Of a stretch of 64,000 bases of DNA, positions 1 through 9,413 are shown piece by piece; positions within the stretch are counted from its first letter, which is position 1; every line of letters starts with the position of its first letter. The notes beneath the pieces are model-generated. The model was not told where the DNA came from. It ran no database searches and saw only the letters and a list, made by a program, of their open reading frames with translations. The DNA is from Tenacibaculum aiptasiae (GTDB lineage Bacteria; Bacteroidota; Bacteroidia; Flavobacteriales; Flavobacteriaceae). The position numbers and the translations under genes were made by a program. Location: positions 310,530 to 374,529 of the forward strand of contig NZ_WAAU01000008.1 of assembly GCF_008806755.1 (NCBI RefSeq), in the 5' to 3' direction.

Positions 1-80
1 TTGAGCAACTGAAAGAGCAAACCAATCAAACTGATTTAGAACATGCAATTGCTAACATTTTAACTAAGGAACATGCTTAA
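1..80 (+). CDS. ABC transporter ATP-binding protein, C-terminal end only (NosF-like)
   Basis: Only the last 25 codons are in the window, read in the frame that ends with TAA at 78-80. The tail is polar and alpha-helical (EQTNQTDLEHAIANILTKE), as at the end of a Nos-type or CcmA-like ABC ATPase. The stop overlaps the start of the next gene by 8 bases (ATGCTTAA), so the two are translationally coupled. Because the next gene is a NosY-like permease, this is most likely NosF, which powers the copper-site maturation transporter of nitrous oxide reductase. The assignment rests on context; no ATPase motif is visible. Confidence 0.6.
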   Translation, partial: EQLKEQTNQTDLEHAIANILTKEHA

Positions 81-855
81 AATATTAAAATATAGTTTTT
101 CGGATTTACTACGAAGTAGATGGAGTTATGTATATTTCTTCTTTTATTTAGTTATTGGTTTTGTTTTATTATTTCTAAATAATGATACCTCTAAAGCTGT
201 GATTACCTTAATGAATATTATAGTGGTACTAACTCCTTTAATAGGAACCATTTTCGGAATTATGTACTATTATAATTCAAGGGAATTTACAGAACTTTTA
301 TTAGCACAACCTTTAAAAAGAAGTACCATATTTTTAGGACAATATATTGGAGTTTCTCTATCTCTTTCTCTAAGTTTAGTATTAGGTTTAGGCATACCTT
401 TTTTAGCCTATGGAGTAATACAATCTTCTGCTATTTTTAACTTTATTTCTTTATTAGCTATTGGTGCTTTTTTAACCTTTATTTTCGTGGCTTTAGCATT
501 TAATATTGGTTTAGCTAATGAAAACAAAATAAAAGGATTTGGTTATGCTATTTTATTATGGTTGTTTTTAGCAGTTATTTATGATGGCTTATTTCTAATT
601 TCTTTAATTGTTTTTCAAGAGTATCCTTTAGACCAATTTTCTCTATTCTCTACACTTTTTAATCCTGTAGACCTATCGAGAATATTAATTCTATTAAAAC
701 TAGATATTTCAGCCTTATTAGGCTATACAGGAGCTGTGTTTCAAAAGTTCTTTGGAACTAACTTTGGTATGTTACTCTCAAGTATTGTTTTAATATTATG
801 GGTAGTTTTACCTACTTGGAAAATTGTTTTAAAATCAAAAAAGAAAGACTTTTAA
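73..855 (+). CDS. nosY: ABC-type permease, NosY-like
   Basis: A 260-residue integral membrane protein with about six hydrophobic segments (near residues 18-36, 45-65, 90-115, 120-145, 155-180 and 235-252). The Y-Y-N-S-R-E-F-T-E stretch followed by LLAQPLKRSTIFLGQYIG (about residues 65-93) is the coupling-helix region typical of ABC-2/NosY permeases. NosDFY exports a sulfur-containing compound needed to build the copper centres of NosZ. The gene overlaps the ATPase tail by 8 bases and closes a plus-strand operon entering from the left. It ends 7 bases before a convergent Rrf2 gene. The denitrification assignment is supported by the nearby nitrogen-oxide genes but nosZ itself is outside the window. 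Confidence 0.75.
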   Translation: MLKILKYSFSDLLRSRWSYVYFFFYLVIGFVLLFLNNDTSKAVITLMNIIVVLTPLIGTIFGIMYYYNSREFTELLLAQPLKRSTIFLGQYIGVSLSLSLSLVLGLGIPFLAYGVIQSSAIFNFISLLAIGAFLTFIFVALAFNIGLANENKIKGFGYAILLWLFLAVIYDGLFLISLIVFQEYPLDQFSLFSTLFNPVDLSRILILLKLDISALLGYTGAVFQKFFGTNFGMLLSSIVLILWVVLPTWKIVLKSKKKDF

Positions 856-861
856 CTTGAA

Positions 862-1311
862 TTAGTTTACATCTAATTGTTTTAAAGAAATATGTCTTCC
901 TTTAATTTTTATCTCTTTTGTAAACTCTCTAATGGTTTTGTCTTTAAAATCGTCCATTAATTTCTTTTTAAATGGAGCAACTGTAAAATGAACGGGACAA
1001 GGATTTTTATCGTCACAAGAAGACAATCCCATAAAGCATTGATCAAACTTATCGGTTCCGTCTATACTTTTTATAATATCCCAAACAGTATTCTTAAAGT
1101 TGAGTTCATTCAAATAAAAACCTCCTGTTGGACCTTTTGAAGAAGAAACTAATTTACTTTTTGTAAGCTGTTGTAATAATTTTGCTAAGAAAGGTTGAGG
1201 TACACTTAACTCTTCAGCAATTTTTTTAACTCCTACTCTACTATTTTCTTCATTATGAATAGCTAAATAAAGTACTGATCGAATAGCGTATTTACAAGCA
1301 TTTGATAACAT
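862..1311 (-). CDS. Rrf2-family transcriptional regulator, probable Fe-S sensor
   Basis: 149 residues. An N-terminal winged helix (residues 1-60, starting MLSNACKYAIRSVLYLA) carries the family signature KGPTGGFYL near residues 59-67. Three cysteines, C92, C99 and C105, sit in the loop before the last helix at nearly the same spacing as the [2Fe-2S] or [4Fe-4S] ligands of IscR and NsrR. The family senses nitric oxide, redox state or cluster supply. Here it lies between nos-type genes and the nrf operon, so an NsrR-like nitric-oxide response is the best inference. Cysteine-free Rrf2 relatives exist; this one keeps the full triad. Confidence 0.85.
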   Translation of the reverse strand: MLSNACKYAIRSVLYLAIHNEENSRVGVKKIAEELSVPQPFLAKLLQQLTKSKLVSSSKGPTGGFYLNELNFKNTVWDIIKSIDGTDKFDQCFMGLSSCDDKNPCPVHFTVAPFKKKLMDDFKDKTIREFTKEIKIKGRHISLKQLDVN

Positions 1312-1357
1312 TCACGTTTTTTATATAAAAGTAATAAAAAAGATGTTTTAGTCTTTA

Positions 1358-2572
1358 TTATTTTCGTTTAAACTGACTCATAAAAATGTAAGTTATCGCT
1401 ATAAAAAATATAAAACTAACAATAACTAAAGCTTCGAAATAAAAATCAATTAGTAATAGATTAAACCAAGAAGTTAGCGCCTTATAAAAAATTAGCACTT
1501 CGGTTAAAAGAAATCCAGTTACATAAAAAGCAATACTTCTTTTTGACAATGTTACAAGCTTAAAACTATACAAAAACAGTAGCAAACAAATACTAACTAC
1601 TCCTAAAAAAATCCAATGCAAATAGCCTATAACTAAATCTATATTCGAAGCAGTTCTATTTGCTATTTCTGGAATTGTTCCTAATAATTGAAACACTAAT
1701 TTTAAGAAAAATAAAAGAACTACTACTTTTAATGTTTTAAGGAAAAAACCTGAATATGACTTTTTAATTTTTTCTTTAAAATCTCTTAATTTATATATTA
1801 AATAAACGAATGATATTAATTGAAATACAGCACCTAACCCTGAAACTAAATAAACCCCAAGATGAGGTTTCATCCATAATAATGAAATACCAAAAGTTAA
1901 AATAACTCCAAGATTCATTAACCAAAAGAATATATTAAAAACGCTCTTAGAAATTCGAATATTTTGTTTTTCTAAAATATAGAATCCAATACCAAACAAT
2001 GCTAAAATAAACCATCCATTGTATTGAAAATGAAGGTAAAAATAAATTGCGTTCTTATATAAATCGGAACTACTTCCCGCTGTTTTCATAATTACTCCCA
2101 AAGCCCATGGACCAATACTAGAGATAATCATATACCATAAAGCTATACGAACACATTGATAAGAATGTGTTTTTTTCTGTTCTACAGGAGTATACTTAAA
2201 CAGTATGTATGCATATACATATGAAACAATTAAAAATAGTGTAGAAAAAATAATAGAAAATAAAGCATATCCGGTAAATGGAAATGTAACTAACATTCCT
2301 ATGATGGTTACTTGAGTTGCCCAAAATATTTTCTGATATTTACTTTTTATATTTAATTCACTCAAATACATCTTAAAAATGAGTGTTGTTATAGCTGTAT
2401 ATACCCATCCTAATAAGGCAATATGTGAGTGTGTATGCACTACAAACCGATAAGTAAACGATAAATCATAAACAGAAAACAAACGCAATAAAACGCCTAA
2501 AAAAGCTATAATAAAAAAATAACCTAAAGCTATTTTACTATGTTTTTGCAAGAAATTATTTGATGATAGCAT
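1358..2572 (-). CDS. Haem-copper oxidase subunit I-like membrane protein
   Basis: 404 residues with about eleven to twelve transmembrane helices. Helix 2 contains VHTHSHIALLGWVYTA (about residues 45-60), which resembles the haem-ligating helix II of CcoN/NorB proteins (HTNxxxxGW). Further membrane histidines occur in YLHFQYNGWF (about residue 180) and IGYLHWIFLG (about residue 318). A clear helix VI/VII copper-B triad is not recognisable, so it may bind haem without being a full oxidase or nitric-oxide reductase. Its place beside an Rrf2 regulator and nitrogen-oxide genes suggests a role in NO handling; NnrS is an alternative. Catalytic function is not established. Confidence 0.5.
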   Translation of the reverse strand: MLSSNNFLQKHSKIALGYFFIIAFLGVLLRLFSVYDLSFTYRFVVHTHSHIALLGWVYTAITTLIFKMYLSELNIKSKYQKIFWATQVTIIGMLVTFPFTGYALFSIIFSTLFLIVSYVYAYILFKYTPVEQKKTHSYQCVRIALWYMIISSIGPWALGVIMKTAGSSSDLYKNAIYFYLHFQYNGWFILALFGIGFYILEKQNIRISKSVFNIFFWLMNLGVILTFGISLLWMKPHLGVYLVSGLGAVFQLISFVYLIYKLRDFKEKIKKSYSGFFLKTLKVVVLLFFLKLVFQLLGTIPEIANRTASNIDLVIGYLHWIFLGVVSICLLLFLYSFKLVTLSKRSIAFYVTGFLLTEVLIFYKALTSWFNLLLIDFYFEALVIVSFIFFIAITYIFMSQFKRK

Positions 2573-2619
2573 ACTTGTAAAAATACGGAATATGAGGTGA
2601 AAATAATCTTAAAACTAAT

Positions 2620-2633
2620 ATGATTTTTATCAT
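2620..2633. promoter_or_regulatory. Crp/FNR-type palindrome upstream of the CoA-transferase
   Basis: ATGAT-TTTT-ATCAT is a perfect inverted repeat with the TGAT-N4/6-ATCA core of Crp/FNR/Dnr-family operators. The same 14-mer (as its complement, AAAA in the centre) occurs at 11441-11454. The palindrome ends 22 bp before a -7-like element at 2656-2663, which places its centre near -41.5, the usual class II activator position. Confidence 0.7.
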
Positions 2634-2655
2634 TTTATACCATCAGCTTTCGGCG

Positions 2656-2663
2656 GAACTTTG
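2656..2663 (+). promoter_or_regulatory. -7-like element of the CoA-transferase promoter
   Basis: GAACTTTG matches the Bacteroidota -7 consensus TAnnTTTG except in the first base. It lies 22 bp after the Crp/FNR-type palindrome and 16 bp before the first possible ATG, which fits a short leader. There is no obvious -33 TTTG, as expected for an activator-dependent promoter. Confidence 0.5.
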
Positions 2664-2679
2664 CAATAAATAAAACAAA

Positions 2680-3966
2680 ATGATGAGTAGAGATATGATG
2701 AAAATTGTAACCGCTGAAGAAGCAGTTTCAATTGTAAAATCTAACGATAAAATATTTTTTCAAGGAGCAGCAATGACTCCTAATGTATTAATAGATAATT
2801 TATGTGAGCGTTATAAAGAGCTATCTAATGTAGAAATTATTCAAATTCATACACATGGTGAAGCTAAATACTTAGAAGAACCATATTCTAATTCTTTTAA
2901 GTTGATTAGTTGTTTTGTAGGAAACAATGTTAGAAAAGGAGTTAACACAAATAATGGTGATTATGTGCCTATTTTCTTGAGTGAAATTCACTGGTTATTT
3001 AGAAGAGGAATTTATCCTTTAGATGTAGCTTTTATTCAAGTTTCTCCTCCAGATAAGCATGGATATTGTTCTTTAGGAGTATCTGTAGATATTACCTTAC
3101 CAGCTATTCAAACGGCCAAAGTAGTTATTGCTCAAATAAATCCAAATGTACCTAGAACACATGGTGATGGAATAATCCATATTAAAAACATTGATTATGC
3201 TGTTGAAGTAAATTCACCAATACACGAATCTATTACAGGAAGTCCTTCTGAAATTGAATCTCAAATAGGAAAACACGTTGCTGAATTAATTGATGATGGT
3301 GCTACTTTACAAATGGGTATTGGAAATATTCCAAATGCTGTGCTTCATAACCTAACCAATCATAAACGATTAGGAATTCATACCGAAATGTTTTCTGATG
3401 GTATTCTTCCCTTAGTAGAAAAAGGGATTATTACTGGTGAAGAGAAAGAAATTAAAACAGGTAAAATTGTTACTTGTTTTGCTGTAGGTTCTCAAAAACT
3501 ATATGATTTTATTGACGATAATCCTTTAGTACACTTTAAAGAAGCTGGTTATACAAACGATACCTCACTTATTAAATTAAATCCAAAAGTAACGGCTATT
3601 AATAGTGCTATTGAAATTGATTTAACTGGGCAAGTTTGTGCCGATACTATTGGTAAATACCAGTATTCTGGTGTAGGTGGTCAAATGGATTTTATCCGTG
3701 GAGCATCTTTATCTAAAGAAGGAAAAGCTATTATTGCTATGCCATCAATGACACCTAAAGGAATTTCAAAAATTACACCTTTCTTAAAAGAAGGAGCTGG
3801 TGTTACTACAACAAGAGCCCATGTTCATTATGTAGCAACAGAATATGGAGTAGTTAATTTATTTGGTAAAAGTTTAAAGCAACGAGCAAAAGCTTTAATT
3901 TCTATTGCTCATCCAAATTTTAGAGAAGAATTAGAACGAGAAGCTGCCAAAAGATTTTCGTTATAA
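2680..3966 (+). CDS. Acetyl-CoA hydrolase/CoA-transferase family protein (4-hydroxybutyrate CoA-transferase-like)
   Basis: 428 residues, the normal length for class I CoA-transferases of the Cat1/AbfT group, which move CoA between acyl-CoA and acids such as acetate, succinate or 4-hydroxybutyrate. The conserved glycine loop is GVGGQMDFIRGA (about residues 332-343) and the likely catalytic glutamate lies in INSAIEIDLTGQ (about residue 312). There are ATGs at codons 1, 2, 6 and 7, so the exact start is open. A Crp/FNR-type palindrome sits just upstream, and a bidirectional terminator follows. Acetate or succinate CoA recycling during anaerobic respiration would fit, but the substrate cannot be read from sequence. 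Confidence 0.85.
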   Translation: MMSRDMMKIVTAEEAVSIVKSNDKIFFQGAAMTPNVLIDNLCERYKELSNVEIIQIHTHGEAKYLEEPYSNSFKLISCFVGNNVRKGVNTNNGDYVPIFLSEIHWLFRRGIYPLDVAFIQVSPPDKHGYCSLGVSVDITLPAIQTAKVVIAQINPNVPRTHGDGIIHIKNIDYAVEVNSPIHESITGSPSEIESQIGKHVAELIDDGATLQMGIGNIPNAVLHNLTNHKRLGIHTEMFSDGILPLVEKGIITGEEKEIKTGKIVTCFAVGSQKLYDFIDDNPLVHFKEAGYTNDTSLIKLNPKVTAINSAIEIDLTGQVCADTIGKYQYSGVGGQMDFIRGASLSKEGKAIIAMPSMTPKGISKITPFLKEGAGVTTTRAHVHYVATEYGVVNLFGKSLKQRAKALISIAHPNFREELEREAAKRFSL

Positions 3967-3998
3967 AACTTTTCATTTTTCCCCTCCCCTTATAATTA

Positions 3999-4032
3999 AA
4001 AACTCCATAATCTTTATTGACTATGGAGTTTT
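3999..4032. terminator. Bidirectional terminator between CoA-transferase and ccsBA
   Basis: AAAACTCCATA (3999-4009) pairs perfectly with TATGGAGTTTT (4022-4032) across a 12-base loop. It lies between two converging genes and ends in T/A runs on both strands. Confidence 0.85.
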
Positions 4033-4069
4033 CTATTATATTTTCTAACAAAATTCGAAATTCATAATG

Positions 4070-7000
4070 TTATTTTATCGATTGTTTTCGTTTGTATACT
4101 ACTAAAACAGTTAATAAAATCATACTAAATAGAATTACATACACAAAACTTGGTATTGGTACAGGATCTCCTGAAGCATAACTGTGTAAACCTGATAAAT
4201 AATAATTTACACCAAAAGAAGTCATAATAATTGACCAAAAAGCAAACATACTTGCTGTATTGATAACAAAGAAATTATTCAACTTTGGTACAAAACGTAA
4301 GTGTAAAACAATTGCATAAACTATTATACTAATTAATGCCCAGGTTTCTTTTGGATCCCATGCCCAATAGCGTCCCCAACTTTCATTTGCCCATACTCCT
4401 CCTAAAAACGTTCCTATAGATAAAGTAAACAATCCTATAGTCATAGAAAGTTCATTTATATAGCTAAGTTCTTTAATTTTTAACTCTATAATAGTTTTGT
4501 TCTTTTTTGTTTTAAATAACATTAAAAACAAAGCCATAATTCCTAAAACTGCCGATAAAGCTAATGGTGCGTAACTACTTACAATTGTAGCTACATGTAT
4601 TTTTAACCAATATGATTTTAATACAGGCATTAAGTTGGTTATCTCTGGATTTAACCAATCCAAATAACTTACAAATAATAAAGCTCCCGTAAACAAAGTA
4701 GCTAATGGCAATGAAAAATCTGATTTTCTAAAAGTTATCAAACCACTTAAAAGTAAGCACCAAGCTACAAAAATGAGCATTTCATATCCATTACTCCATG
4801 GTGCGTGTTGAGCTATATACCATCTTAAAATGATATTAAATGTAAAGAATAAAAAAGATACTAATGTGATTAAAATTAATCCATTCCATAAAAAATTAAT
4901 CCATCTCTTTTCAGTAAACATCTTTACTACGGCTAAGATTAAAAGTAAAAATCCTACAGTGAAAAATACTTGGAACAACCAAAAATTTATATTCGCTTTG
5001 TTATACCATAGCTCTGCTTCTACTCTCTCTTCTGTTGGAATAATATCAGCACTTAACACTTCCTGATACTTTTTAATATAAAGCATTTTTTGATAAGCTT
5101 CTTTATATTTTCCTTGCTCTAAATCTTTAAAATAGCTTGGTAAAATTGTTTTAGTAAAACGTGCATCTTCTTCAGTAAAATCATTAAAATGATGATTATA
5201 ACTATACCATGTATTATTCTCATCTCCTTTTTTAGGAAATATTTTTAAATAGTTCCCTGTAAATAAGTTATACAAAATATTAAAACGCTCATCAATCTTT
5301 AAAACCTCTTTATCAAACTCATTACGTTCGGCAGGTTTCTTTTTATTGGCTTCTTCTACTTCATTTGACAATAAGTAATTTCCTTCTTTATCTAAAAAAC
5401 TAATAAATGAGTATAAACCATTCTTACCTTGAATTACATCTTTTAATAAATCTCCTGTTTTATCAACATCTGCTTTAATAATTGGAATTCTTTGCCATAA
5501 TTGTGGCACCATGTGCATTCCTAAAAAAACTTGATTTACATCCAATTTTATTGTTCCAGTAGCAATTGGGTATTTAAAATTTGATTTTCGAGAAATTTTT
5601 CGAATACATTCAGATGCCAATGTATTAATTGGTTTAATACGACCATCTAAATCTTGAACTAACAAACGTCCAAATATTTCTGATTGTTGTTTATCTATTT
5701 CTAAGGAAGAAACTAATCTTTCAATAGCTATTTCTTTAGGAATAGAATCTTGTTTAGTTATAGCAAATGTTGAACTAAATGTAATTAAAAGAAGCGCTAT
5801 AATAGTAGCTTTAGTTTTCAATTTCTTTAATTTTTTATTTATAAGTTGGAAACGTGAAGCCTTTCCAAAAAAAGTAAAAAACATCCCTATTCCCATTAAT
5901 AAATAGCCCAAATAAGTTACCCAAGTACCTAAAAAATCGTGATTAACAGAAAGTACCGTTCCTTTTTCGTCTGTATCATAACTTGCTTGAAAAAAACGAA
6001 ATCCTTTATAATCTAAAACGTTATTCATAAAAATACGATAATCAAAGTTTTCTTTTTGATCTATTACGGTTACTTCACTTGCATAAGCAGATGGACTAGA
6101 CGATCCTGGATATCTTTCTAGTTGAAAATCATTTAACTTTATAGAAAATGGTGTCTGAATTGCTCCAGCTCCGTAAGACAAAATAACTTGCGTTCCATCT
6201 TTAAAATCTACTTGATGTTTTATTGGTAAAAAACCTTCTCTGTATAATAAGTTTACTTCTTGTGTTTCTTTTCCTACAGTTAGATTTACAATAAGAGCAT
6301 CGTCTAAAGAAACATCGTTATCTGTTTTGCTTTTTGCTGAACTTATTAACTTAAACTTTCCTTTTGGATGGTATGAAGTAGGTACAAATGAAAAATCGCT
6401 CGATCTAAATAAAGTTCTTAAATTAATTTCTTGTAAGCTATCATGTTTAATTCTACCAGCTTGCTGATTTGACATCATAAAGAAATCTATTGGATGTGGA
6501 GTAATCATTTTAAACTTACCATCTTCCTCTATAATATTAATAATTCCTTCTTTATTAGCTTCAAATCCAACTTCATGCTGATGTTTTCCTATTTTTTCTA
6601 TTTCTCCTTTTTGTAAATAAATTGTATTCCTTCCATTACCTGTCGTTGTAACCATTTTAAGTAAAGGAACTCCTATAATGCTATCTGTAATTACTTCAGG
6701 AGATGCATCTGCTACATACTCTTTAAATGAAATTGAAATAGGTGTATTCTTTATACTTTCATGAAAATGAAAACTATTATCTCTTAAAGGAGAGAATTGT
6801 AATTTTTCTTGAATCGTTTTACGTTGATTGTCCTTTATAAATGTAGCTGATAATAGTTTGGTATCTGAAATAATTACATTTGAAGTTGCTCCTTCTCTAA
6901 TACGCATAATCCCGCTATAAGAAGTATAACGCGTTATTCCAGCACCTAACAAAACAATAACAAAGGCTAAATGAAAAAGAAAAATAGCCCACTTACGCTT

Positions 7001-7216
7001 ACTTAACAAATTGTATTTAAAAATATGCAAAAAGAAACTAATTGCTAGTCCTAACATTACTATTTCAAACCACCAAGCATCATAAATACTAGCCCAAGCA
7101 ACAGCTGTTCCGTAATCGTTTTCAACAAAGGTAGCTACTCCCATAGCAATTGCAAATACTAGCAATAATAGTAATGCTAATGAAGATGATGATAAAATTT
7201 TATATAGTTTTTGCAT
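4070..7216 (-). CDS. ccsA: Fused cytochrome c biogenesis protein ResB-CcsA (CcsBA, System II)
   Basis: 1048 residues. The first half is a ResB/CcsB domain: helices near residues 12-32, 50-68 and 75-95, a large extracytoplasmic region, then another helix near 428-450. An extracytoplasmic segment of about 500-750 leads into a CcsA half with several helices. The haem-handling WWD motif is WGRYWAWDPKETWALIS (about residue 949), with flanking histidines in QHAPWSNGYE, KIHVATIVSSYAPL and LSGLHSY. The protein exports haem and ligates it to CXXCH apocytochromes. It is the last gene of the nrf operon, 81 bases after nrfA, which suggests dedicated maturation of the NrfHA haems, possibly including the unusual CXXCK site. 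Confidence 0.93.
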   Translation of the reverse strand: MQKLYKILSSSSLALLLLLVFAIAMGVATFVENDYGTAVAWASIYDAWWFEIVMLGLAISFFLHIFKYNLLSKRKWAIFLFHLAFVIVLLGAGITRYTSYSGIMRIREGATSNVIISDTKLLSATFIKDNQRKTIQEKLQFSPLRDNSFHFHESIKNTPISISFKEYVADASPEVITDSIIGVPLLKMVTTTGNGRNTIYLQKGEIEKIGKHQHEVGFEANKEGIINIIEEDGKFKMITPHPIDFFMMSNQQAGRIKHDSLQEINLRTLFRSSDFSFVPTSYHPKGKFKLISSAKSKTDNDVSLDDALIVNLTVGKETQEVNLLYREGFLPIKHQVDFKDGTQVILSYGAGAIQTPFSIKLNDFQLERYPGSSSPSAYASEVTVIDQKENFDYRIFMNNVLDYKGFRFFQASYDTDEKGTVLSVNHDFLGTWVTYLGYLLMGIGMFFTFFGKASRFQLINKKLKKLKTKATIIALLLITFSSTFAITKQDSIPKEIAIERLVSSLEIDKQQSEIFGRLLVQDLDGRIKPINTLASECIRKISRKSNFKYPIATGTIKLDVNQVFLGMHMVPQLWQRIPIIKADVDKTGDLLKDVIQGKNGLYSFISFLDKEGNYLLSNEVEEANKKKPAERNEFDKEVLKIDERFNILYNLFTGNYLKIFPKKGDENNTWYSYNHHFNDFTEEDARFTKTILPSYFKDLEQGKYKEAYQKMLYIKKYQEVLSADIIPTEERVEAELWYNKANINFWLFQVFFTVGFLLLILAVVKMFTEKRWINFLWNGLILITLVSFLFFTFNIILRWYIAQHAPWSNGYEMLIFVAWCLLLSGLITFRKSDFSLPLATLFTGALLFVSYLDWLNPEITNLMPVLKSYWLKIHVATIVSSYAPLALSAVLGIMALFLMLFKTKKNKTIIELKIKELSYINELSMTIGLFTLSIGTFLGGVWANESWGRYWAWDPKETWALISIIVYAIVLHLRFVPKLNNFFVINTASMFAFWSIIMTSFGVNYYLSGLHSYASGDPVPIPSFVYVILFSMILLTVLVVYKRKQSIK

Positions 7217-7297
7217 ATTTTACTTATTTAAAAAAGATAATTTTTAAAGTTTAACCTCTAAAAATTATCTTTTAACATCTAAACACTGAAGTTTTAA

Positions 7298-8791
7298 TTA
7301 ATTCAAAGAAACTTTTTTACTTCCGTAAGTCTTTTCTCTTTCTTTTGCTTCCTCTAACCATTTTGGAAGTAAGTTTTGTTTAAACTCTTCCTTTTCTTTA
7401 TGAAGTTTTTCCATGTCTAAGCCTATGTATGCTTGTGCTTTCTCTTTAGTAGAAATATCTGGCATTTCTACAGGCTTATTGTATCCTAATTCTGCTAACA
7501 AACGAGCTAATTTTACACGTCCTTCTGTAGCTTTGTCCAAACCACTTGCTATAACTCTACCCGTTTCTACTGGTGAATGAAAAGAAGCCCCGTGTGAAGC
7601 TGCTGCATAATCCCAACGCCATTGAGCATGACGGATATCCATCAAAATATCTTTCATTTGTTCTTCTGTAGCTCCTAAATCCCAACATTTTTTTGCTTCT
7701 ACATGCATTCTTACTAAAGCATCTTCTAATTTTAACCTTGCTTCTGTAGATTTTTGTTGACGCTCATATACATTTGCTTTTAATTTATCTGCTTCTTCTC
7801 TATGACAAACTTGACATGAGTTTGCTACATTATTCATTGGAGATTGTATATGGTGATCGGTAAACTTCTGTCCTCCTTCACTTTTATAAGGCATATGGCA
7901 ATCGGCACAAGAAACCCCTCTATCTGCGTGTACTCCTGTTAAATAAGTTTCATACCCTGGATGTTGTGCTTTTAACATTGGAGCTTTACTTAATTTGTGC
8001 GTCCAATCTTTAAAATTCATATCATCATAATACTTTTCCATTGCCTCAACCGACATTCCGTTTTTCCATGGAAATGTTAAATATGGAACTCCTTCTTTAC
8101 CTGGTTTTTTCTTATCAAAATAATACTCAACATGGCACTGTGCACATACTAACGAACGCATTTCTTGGTGAGTTGCTTTGTTAATGTCTTTACCCATTGC
8201 TTCAAAAGCTTCTACCAATGCTGGTCTGGTAATTGTAAGTTTCATTGTTTTTGAATCGTGACAATCTGCACAACCTATTGGATTGATTACTTCATGTCCT
8301 TTATCGGCCCATTTTCCTTTATAAAACTCTGTAATTCCAACTTCATTCATCAACCTAGGTACATCAGGACTTTTACATGTCCAACAAGTAGCTGGCATTG
8401 GTCCATCTCCTTTTCCTTTAGGCCCTCCAGTTCTTAAACTGTTTTGTAAATCGACCACTGCATTTTGGTGACCACGACCTTGACTATAATCTTTTGAAAA
8501 ACCATAACCAGCCCAAAGTACTACTAAACGAGTGTCTTCTTCTAACATATCTCTCATTTTTGAACCTCCTTGAAAAGATTCAAAATCACTTTTTTCAGTT
8601 TGTAAGAAAGATTGATACTCTGCCGGAAAATTTTTACCCCATTCTTCATTTCTAGGCTCATTTTCGCTAATTTCTACCTGAGGTACGTATTTATACTTTG
8701 CTTCATTTTTTCTATTTACAATGCTTGAAGCTAGTAGCCCTAGTAGAAAAACGACTACTACAGTTACTAAGAATAATAATTTGTTTTTCAT
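7298..8791 (-). CDS. nrfA: Ammonia-forming cytochrome c nitrite reductase NrfA
   Basis: 497 residues, typical length. A signal anchor covers residues 5-25. Five haem sites are visible: the catalytic CWTCK at C136-K140 with lysine as axial ligand, then CADCH (174-178), CAQCH (216-220), CADCH (295-299) and CQVCH (326-330). The enzyme reduces nitrite to ammonium with six electrons in the periplasm (EC 1.7.2.2) and can also reduce nitric oxide. It starts 7 bases after nrfH. The N-terminal hydrophobic stretch is followed by polar sequence without a lipobox. Confidence 0.97.
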   Translation of the reverse strand: MKNKLLFLVTVVVVFLLGLLASSIVNRKNEAKYKYVPQVEISENEPRNEEWGKNFPAEYQSFLQTEKSDFESFQGGSKMRDMLEEDTRLVVLWAGYGFSKDYSQGRGHQNAVVDLQNSLRTGGPKGKGDGPMPATCWTCKSPDVPRLMNEVGITEFYKGKWADKGHEVINPIGCADCHDSKTMKLTITRPALVEAFEAMGKDINKATHQEMRSLVCAQCHVEYYFDKKKPGKEGVPYLTFPWKNGMSVEAMEKYYDDMNFKDWTHKLSKAPMLKAQHPGYETYLTGVHADRGVSCADCHMPYKSEGGQKFTDHHIQSPMNNVANSCQVCHREEADKLKANVYERQQKSTEARLKLEDALVRMHVEAKKCWDLGATEEQMKDILMDIRHAQWRWDYAAASHGASFHSPVETGRVIASGLDKATEGRVKLARLLAELGYNKPVEMPDISTKEKAQAYIGLDMEKLHKEKEEFKQNLLPKWLEEAKEREKTYGSKKVSLN

Positions 8792-8798
8792 TGTTTTG

Positions 8799-9395
8799 TT
8801 ACTTTTTTATTTGTTGATTAAGCCATTCTGGAATTACCGTTTCTACATTATCTGTGGGGATTGGAGCAATGTTATTTCTTATAGTAGAAATTCCATGCAC
8901 CGTACCATGGGGAAGTTCTTGATGACAAGACCAACATTTACGTTCTGTTCTATTTTCTTGATGATTTTCAAGCCAACCGTCGTATTTTACTTGTGTTACT
9001 TGTTGTATATGACATCTTATACAATTGTTTTGTACTACTTCTTGTGAAGCTTCTCTCATAAACATTACCTCTGGCTCTGCTCTTGCTGTAAAAACCGAAG
9101 CATGAAATAAACCATCCTTAGCTTTGAAATAATATTTGTTAAAAACATTATCATGTGGTACATGACAATCATTACAAGAAGCTTGCTCTCTATGCGAACT
9201 ATGCATCCAACTATTGTACATAGGCGTCATTACATGACAGTTTACACATGCCAAGGGATCATCTGACATATAAGAAACTAAAGAAGCCTCTTTTGCCATA
9301 AAAAAACCTAATCCTGTAACTATTCCTATTAAAACAATAGCTACTTTTCTCCATTTAGATTTTTTATTTGGTAATATTTCGCGATTAAAATTCAA
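8799..9395 (-). CDS. nrfH: Cytochrome c nitrite reductase small subunit NrfH (NapC/NirT family)
   Basis: 198 residues. One membrane helix (about 17-34) is followed by four CXXCH motifs: C50-H54, C74-H78, C125-H129 and C154-H158. NrfH takes electrons from menaquinol at the membrane and passes them to NrfA. The first motif is followed by VMTPMY, the region holding the methionine near haem 1 in NrfH/NapC proteins. It lies between ric and nrfA in one minus-strand operon. Confidence 0.95.
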   Translation of the reverse strand: MNFNREILPNKKSKWRKVAIVLIGIVTGLGFFMAKEASLVSYMSDDPLACVNCHVMTPMYNSWMHSSHREQASCNDCHVPHDNVFNKYYFKAKDGLFHASVFTARAEPEVMFMREASQEVVQNNCIRCHIQQVTQVKYDGWLENHQENRTERKCWSCHQELPHGTVHGISTIRNNIAPIPTDNVETVIPEWLNQQIKK

Positions 9396-9413
9396 GTCTT
9401 TTGTTTTTATTCT

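Noticed and set aside
4830..5066. Plus-strand ORF of 78 residues inside ccsBA
   Set aside because: It lies wholly within a large conserved gene on the other strand and has no family features; this is also true of the antisense frames in lon, rpsA, glmM, pyrD and pheT.
8721..9047. Plus-strand ORF of 108 residues across the nrfA/nrfH junction
   Set aside because: It overlaps two haem proteins with clear CXXCH motifs and is an antisense shadow.
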